Of a DNA stretch of 64,000 nt, positions 61,291 through 64,000 are shown piece by piece. The notes below the pieces were generated by a model. That model saw only the letters and a program-made list of their open reading frames with translations, was not told the origin of the DNA and made no database searches. Position 1 is the first letter of the stretch; each line of letters begins with the position of its first letter. The position numbers and the translations under genes are program-made. Source of the stretch: CAVSUR01 sp963846005 (GTDB lineage Bacteria > Actinomycetota > Actinomycetes > Streptosporangiales > Streptosporangiaceae); contig CAWJUH010000003.1 of NCBI GenBank assembly GCA_963846005.1, positions 434,001 to 498,000 on the forward strand. Direction: 5' to 3'.

Positions 61291-61815
61291 TCAGCCCTCC
61301 GCCCGCAGCTTGCCGGCCGCCCACAGCACCGACTTGACGATGTTCTGGTATCCGGTGCAGCGGCACATGTTGCCCGACAGCGCCCAGCGCACGTCCTCCT
61401 CGGACGGGTCGGGGTTGCGGTCCAGCAGCGCCTTGGCGGCCATCATCATGCCCGGCGTGCAGAAGCCGCACTGCAGCCCGTGCTCGGCGGTGAAGCCCTC
61501 CTGCAGCGGGTGCAGCTCGGCCGCGCCGGCCAGCCCCTCGACGGTGAGGATCTCCCGGCCGTCGGCCTGCACGGCCAGCATCGTGCAGGACTTAACCGGC
61601 TGGCCGTCGACCAGCACCGTGCACGCGCCGCAGTTAGTCGTGTCGCAGCCCATGTGCGTGCCGGTCAGCCCCAGCCCGCGCCGGATCAGGTGCGCCAGCA
61701 GCAGCCGGGGCTCCACCTCGGCGGCCTTGCGGCGGCCGTTGACGGTGAACCGGATCCGGCGCACCGGGATGTCGGCGGCCTGCTCGTCGCCGAGGTCGTC
61801 GTAGACGATGGTCAT
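61291..61815 (-). CDS. coxS: CO dehydrogenase small subunit (2Fe-2S)
   Basis: A 174-residue iron-sulfur subunit from ATG 61815. The plant-type 2Fe-2S motif is GCDTTNCGACTVLVDGQPVK. The second cluster is in CGFCTPGMMMAAKALL and NMCRCTGYQNIV. It shuttles electrons from the Mo centre in CoxL to FAD in CoxM. It begins two bases after the coxM stop. Confidence 0.96.
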   Translation of the reverse strand: MTIVYDDLGDEQAADIPVRRIRFTVNGRRKAAEVEPRLLLAHLIRRGLGLTGTHMGCDTTNCGACTVLVDGQPVKSCTMLAVQADGREILTVEGLAGAAELHPLQEGFTAEHGLQCGFCTPGMMMAAKALLDRNPDPSEEDVRWALSGNMCRCTGYQNIVKSVLWAAGKLRAEG

Positions 61816-61817
61816 CG

Positions 61818-62701
61818 CTATGCTGCCCTTCCCGCGGCCTCGTCGCCGCGGCGTGACTGGGTCAGGATGCGCTCGGTGAAGGTGGCCACCATGTGCCGCT
61901 TGTACTCGGCGCTGCCCCGGTGGTCGGTGCGCGGCCGGGCGGCCGCGGCGGCCAGCGCCGCGGCCTGGCCGATGGTCCCGGCGGTCAGCGGCTGGCCGGT
62001 CAGCGCCTGCGCGGCCTCGGTGGCGGCGATCGTGGAGCCGCCCACCCCGGTCAGCGCGATCCCGGCCCGGCTGACGGTCTCCCCGGTGGTCTCCAGCGCG
62101 ACGGCGACCCCGACGGTGGCGAAGTCGCCGACCCGCCGCTCCAGCTTCAGGTAGCCGCCGGCCGGGTGCCCGCCGCGGCCGGGATCACCGCCTCGACCGC
62201 GATCTCGTCGTAGCCCAGCACGTTCTGGAACGGGCCGGTGACGAAGCCGGCCAGCGGAATGGTACGGCGGCCCCCCGGTCCCTGGGCGACGACCGAGCCG
62301 CCGAGCGCCAGCACCACCGAGGCCCAGTCGCCCTGCGGGTCGGCGTGGCACAGCGACCCGACCAGGGTGCCGCGGCTGCGCACGATCGGGTCGGCGATCA
62401 GCGGCGCGGCCGCGGCCATCGTCGGCTGGCTGGCCGGCAGCAGGTCCGAGCGCTCCAGCATGGCGTGCCGGCACAGCGCGCCGATCCGCAGCGTGCCGTC
62501 GGCGTCGGCCCGGTGGTAGTCCAGGCCGGGGACGTTGTTGATGTCGACGACCAGGTCGGGGGCGGCGAAGCGGAGCTTCATCAGCGGCACCAGGCTCTGG
62601 CCGCCGGCCAGCACCTTCGCGTCCTCGCCGCCGCCGGCCAGCAGGCCGATGGCCTCCTCCAGCGAGCGGGGCGCCTCGTAGCGGAAGCGGGCCGGGTACA
62701 T
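61818..62701 (-). CDS. coxM: CO dehydrogenase medium subunit (FAD), single-base frameshift in this sequence
   Basis: About 294 residues if one missing base is restored. The first frame (ATG 62701) gives FRYEAPRSLEEAIGLLAGGG, the FAD motifs LAGGQSLVPLMKLR and RGTLVGSLCHADPQGDWAS, up to YDEIAVEAVIPAA. The second frame continues with GGYLKLERRVGDFATVGVAV and ends GDEAAGRAA at 61818. The shift lies within about 62155-62180, in a run of G and C. FAD subunits in this family transfer electrons to quinone. coxS and coxL are intact and immediately downstream. Confidence 0.88.
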
Positions 62702-62750
62702 GCGGGCTGCTACCTCCAGGGATCCGGGCGGGAGGGGCGGGCGGACGTGG

Positions 62751-63020
62751 TCAGGCGGGCTCGCCGCCGGGCCGCGGATCGGCCTCGGGACCGGGCTCGG
62801 GGTCGGGGACGGCCACCGGCAGCGAGTCCTCTTCCGGGTCGGGCCGGGGCTGCTGGTGCGGCGGCCAGGGCCCGGCGACCGGCTGGCCGGCGATCTTCAG
62901 GTAGTCGGTGAGCTGCGGCCAGGCCCACACCGTGGGGCTCTTGCCGGTCTTGGGGGCGTCCTCGATGAGCTCGTACAGGCGGGGATTGCCCCGGCTGTGC
63001 CCGCTGGACTCCATCCGCAT
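62751..63020 (-). CDS. Small protein preceding coxM
   Basis: An 89-residue protein from ATG 63020 with GGGAG nine bases upstream. The first half is RMESSGHSRGNPRLYELIED and SPTVWAWPQLTDYLKIAGQP; the second half is acidic and Pro-rich (PEEDSLPVAVPDPEPGPEAD). No TM helix or known motif. It lies 49 bases before coxM in the same direction and may be part of the operon. Family not recognised. Confidence 0.55.
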   Translation of the reverse strand: MRMESSGHSRGNPRLYELIEDAPKTGKSPTVWAWPQLTDYLKIAGQPVAGPWPPHQQPRPDPEEDSLPVAVPDPEPGPEADPRPGGEPA

Positions 63021-63150
63021 CGTGCCCGCTCCCGCCTGCCGCTTCCCTGGCCAGCCTGGCTTGCGGCGCCTGCCGTGACGCGCCTGCCATGCTGGCGGCC
63101 GCCCGGCCCGTCCGCAACCGCCGAATAAGGTGTCGCTTAACCGTAGTGGC

Positions 63151-64000
63151 TCAGCTCCATATAGTGACATATACCGGCGGGCGGAATCGAGAGGGCGGGA
63201 CCCCGGCGGACGGCGAGCGCATCAGCTGCATCGCCTCCGGGGTGGACAGGAACCGGCGCAGCGCGCTGGCCGCGGCCCCGCGGTGCTGGCGCGGCAGCGT
63301 CGTGACGTGCCAGCAGCCCTCCGCGGGCAGTCCCGGCAGGTCCACCACGGCCAGCTCGCCGCGGCGCAGCTGCTGGGCCACCAGGTGCTCGACCGCGGGC
63401 GCCACCCCGGCCCCGCCGGCCGCGGCGGCCCAGGCGGCGGTCTGGTTGGGCATGACGCCGATCCGCTCGTCCGGCACGCGCTGCGCGGTCAGCAGCTGGC
63501 CGGTGTCGCTGGCCGGGTCGGTGCCTGAGGCGTCCACCAGCCACCGCCACTGGCCGGGCGCGCCGCGCGGCCGGGCCTGGCCGGACACCGCGACCAGCCG
63601 GTAGCGGAACACCGGTTCGCTGACCAGGTCCAGCGCGGGGTCGCGCACCAGCGGGCCGATGGCCACATCGGCCAGCCGGTTGGCCACCAGCACCCCCAGC
63701 TCGCTGGTCGGCGCCACGCTCGCGGACACCTCGACCGGGCTGGCGAAACGGCGGCTGAACGCCTCCATCAGCGGCCCGGCCACGAACTCGGCGAAGGACG
63801 GCGTGGCCACCACCCGCAGCTGCTCGGGGGCGCCCTGCGCGGCCCGCACCGCCGCGTGCGCCTCGGCGCCGAGCACCACGATCTGCGAGGCGGTGGCCAG
63901 CAGCCGTGACCCGCCCGCGGTCAGCGTCATGCCGTTCGGGCCGCGGCTGATCAGCTGGTCGCCCAGATGCTGGCGCAGCGCGGTCAGCGCCTGCGACACG
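63151..64000 (-). CDS. LysR-family regulator, N-terminus outside the window
   Basis: The frame enters from the right edge with VSQALTALRQHLGDQLISRG, the end of a LysR helix-turn-helix, so about the first 40-50 residues are missing. Then comes the linker helix TAGGSRLLATASQIVVLGAE and the substrate-binding domain (LRVVATPSFAEFVAGPLM, ADVAIGPLVRDPALDL, GAGVAPAVEHLVAQQL). The stop is at 63151, 130 bases upstream of the small cox gene in the same direction. It is the natural candidate regulator of the CO dehydrogenase operon. Confidence 0.88.
   Translation of the reverse strand, partial: VSQALTALRQHLGDQLISRGPNGMTLTAGGSRLLATASQIVVLGAEAHAAVRAAQGAPEQLRVVATPSFAEFVAGPLMEAFSRRFASPVEVSASVAPTSELGVLVANRLADVAIGPLVRDPALDLVSEPVFRYRLVAVSGQARPRGAPGQWRWLVDASGTDPASDTGQLLTAQRVPDERIGVMPNQTAAWAAAAGGAGVAPAVEHLVAQQLRRGELAVVDLPGLPAEGCWHVTTLPRQHRGAAASALRRFLSTPEAMQLMRSPSAGVPPSRFRPPVYVTIWS

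Noticed and set aside
58695..61337. 880-codon open frame antisense to coxL
   Set aside because: The product is low-complexity and the opposite strand encodes a full CoxL with active-site motifs.

Overview
The window is about 64 kb of a very GC-rich chromosome. Gene content and order identify an actinomycete (Actinomycetota), probably a filamentous or soil lineage: DUF6049-murJ-pseudokinase-sigM-anti-sigma-trxBA, then parB-parA-rsmG-jag-yidC-yidD-rnpA-rpmH, then dnaA-dnaN-recF-DUF721-gyrB-gyrA-DUF3566-tRNA-Ile. This is the replication-origin neighbourhood. There is no gnd gene between dnaN and recF, unlike in Streptomyces. The species cannot be fixed from the sequence alone.

Layout. (1) 1-7.6 kb: cell-envelope and redox genes on the + strand (lipid II flippase murJ, a pseudokinase with a discoidin-like domain, SigM and its zinc-finger anti-sigma factor, thioredoxin reductase and thioredoxin). 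(2) 7.7-16.2 kb: a GNAT enzyme, a threonine-aldolase-like enzyme, the ParAB partition genes with two parS-like sites, and the rsmG-jag-yidC-yidD-rnpA-rpmH block on the - strand. (3) 16.2-27.7 kb: dnaA, the oriC spacer, dnaN, recF, DUF721, gyrB, gyrA and a DUF3566 protein. (4) 27.76-35.57 kb: a tRNA-Ile(GAT) gene followed by debris of several integrations. The debris includes five full or partial copies of the tRNA 3' end, three tyrosine-recombinase fragments, short dispersed repeats that look like integrase-tail scars, and single passenger genes (MarR plus phosphotransferase, two lipoproteins, a nucleotidyltransferase, a hydrolase). (5) 35.6-47.7 kb: small regulators (HxlR, PadR, two TetR) next to methyltransferases, hydrolases, an SDR and a nitronate-monooxygenase-like enzyme. 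(6) 47.8-52.4 kb: a natural fusion of sigma factor and zinc-finger anti-sigma factor, a membrane protein, a LOG-family enzyme and a repeat-rich secreted-protein candidate. (7) 52.7-64 kb: a form I aerobic CO dehydrogenase cluster. coxM-coxS-coxL-xdhC(YHS)-coxG and five very small one-helix membrane proteins lie on the - strand. They converge on coxD-coxE and two small genes on the + strand. A LysR regulator sits at the right edge.

How the genes work together. The origin block supplies initiation, clamp, gyrase and segregation functions plus membrane-protein insertion. The cox cluster should let the cell oxidise atmospheric CO: CoxMSL is the Mo/FAD/2Fe-2S enzyme, CoxD, CoxE and XdhC act in maturing the active site, and CoxG tethers the enzyme to the membrane. 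The five tiny membrane proteins and the flanking small proteins are the least explained part of that system.

Four genes (the pseudokinase, gyrA, the YWTD-like lipoprotein and coxM) each contain one apparent single-base frameshift. gyrA is essential, so at least that one is more likely a base-call or assembly error than a true lesion. This affects how the others should be read.
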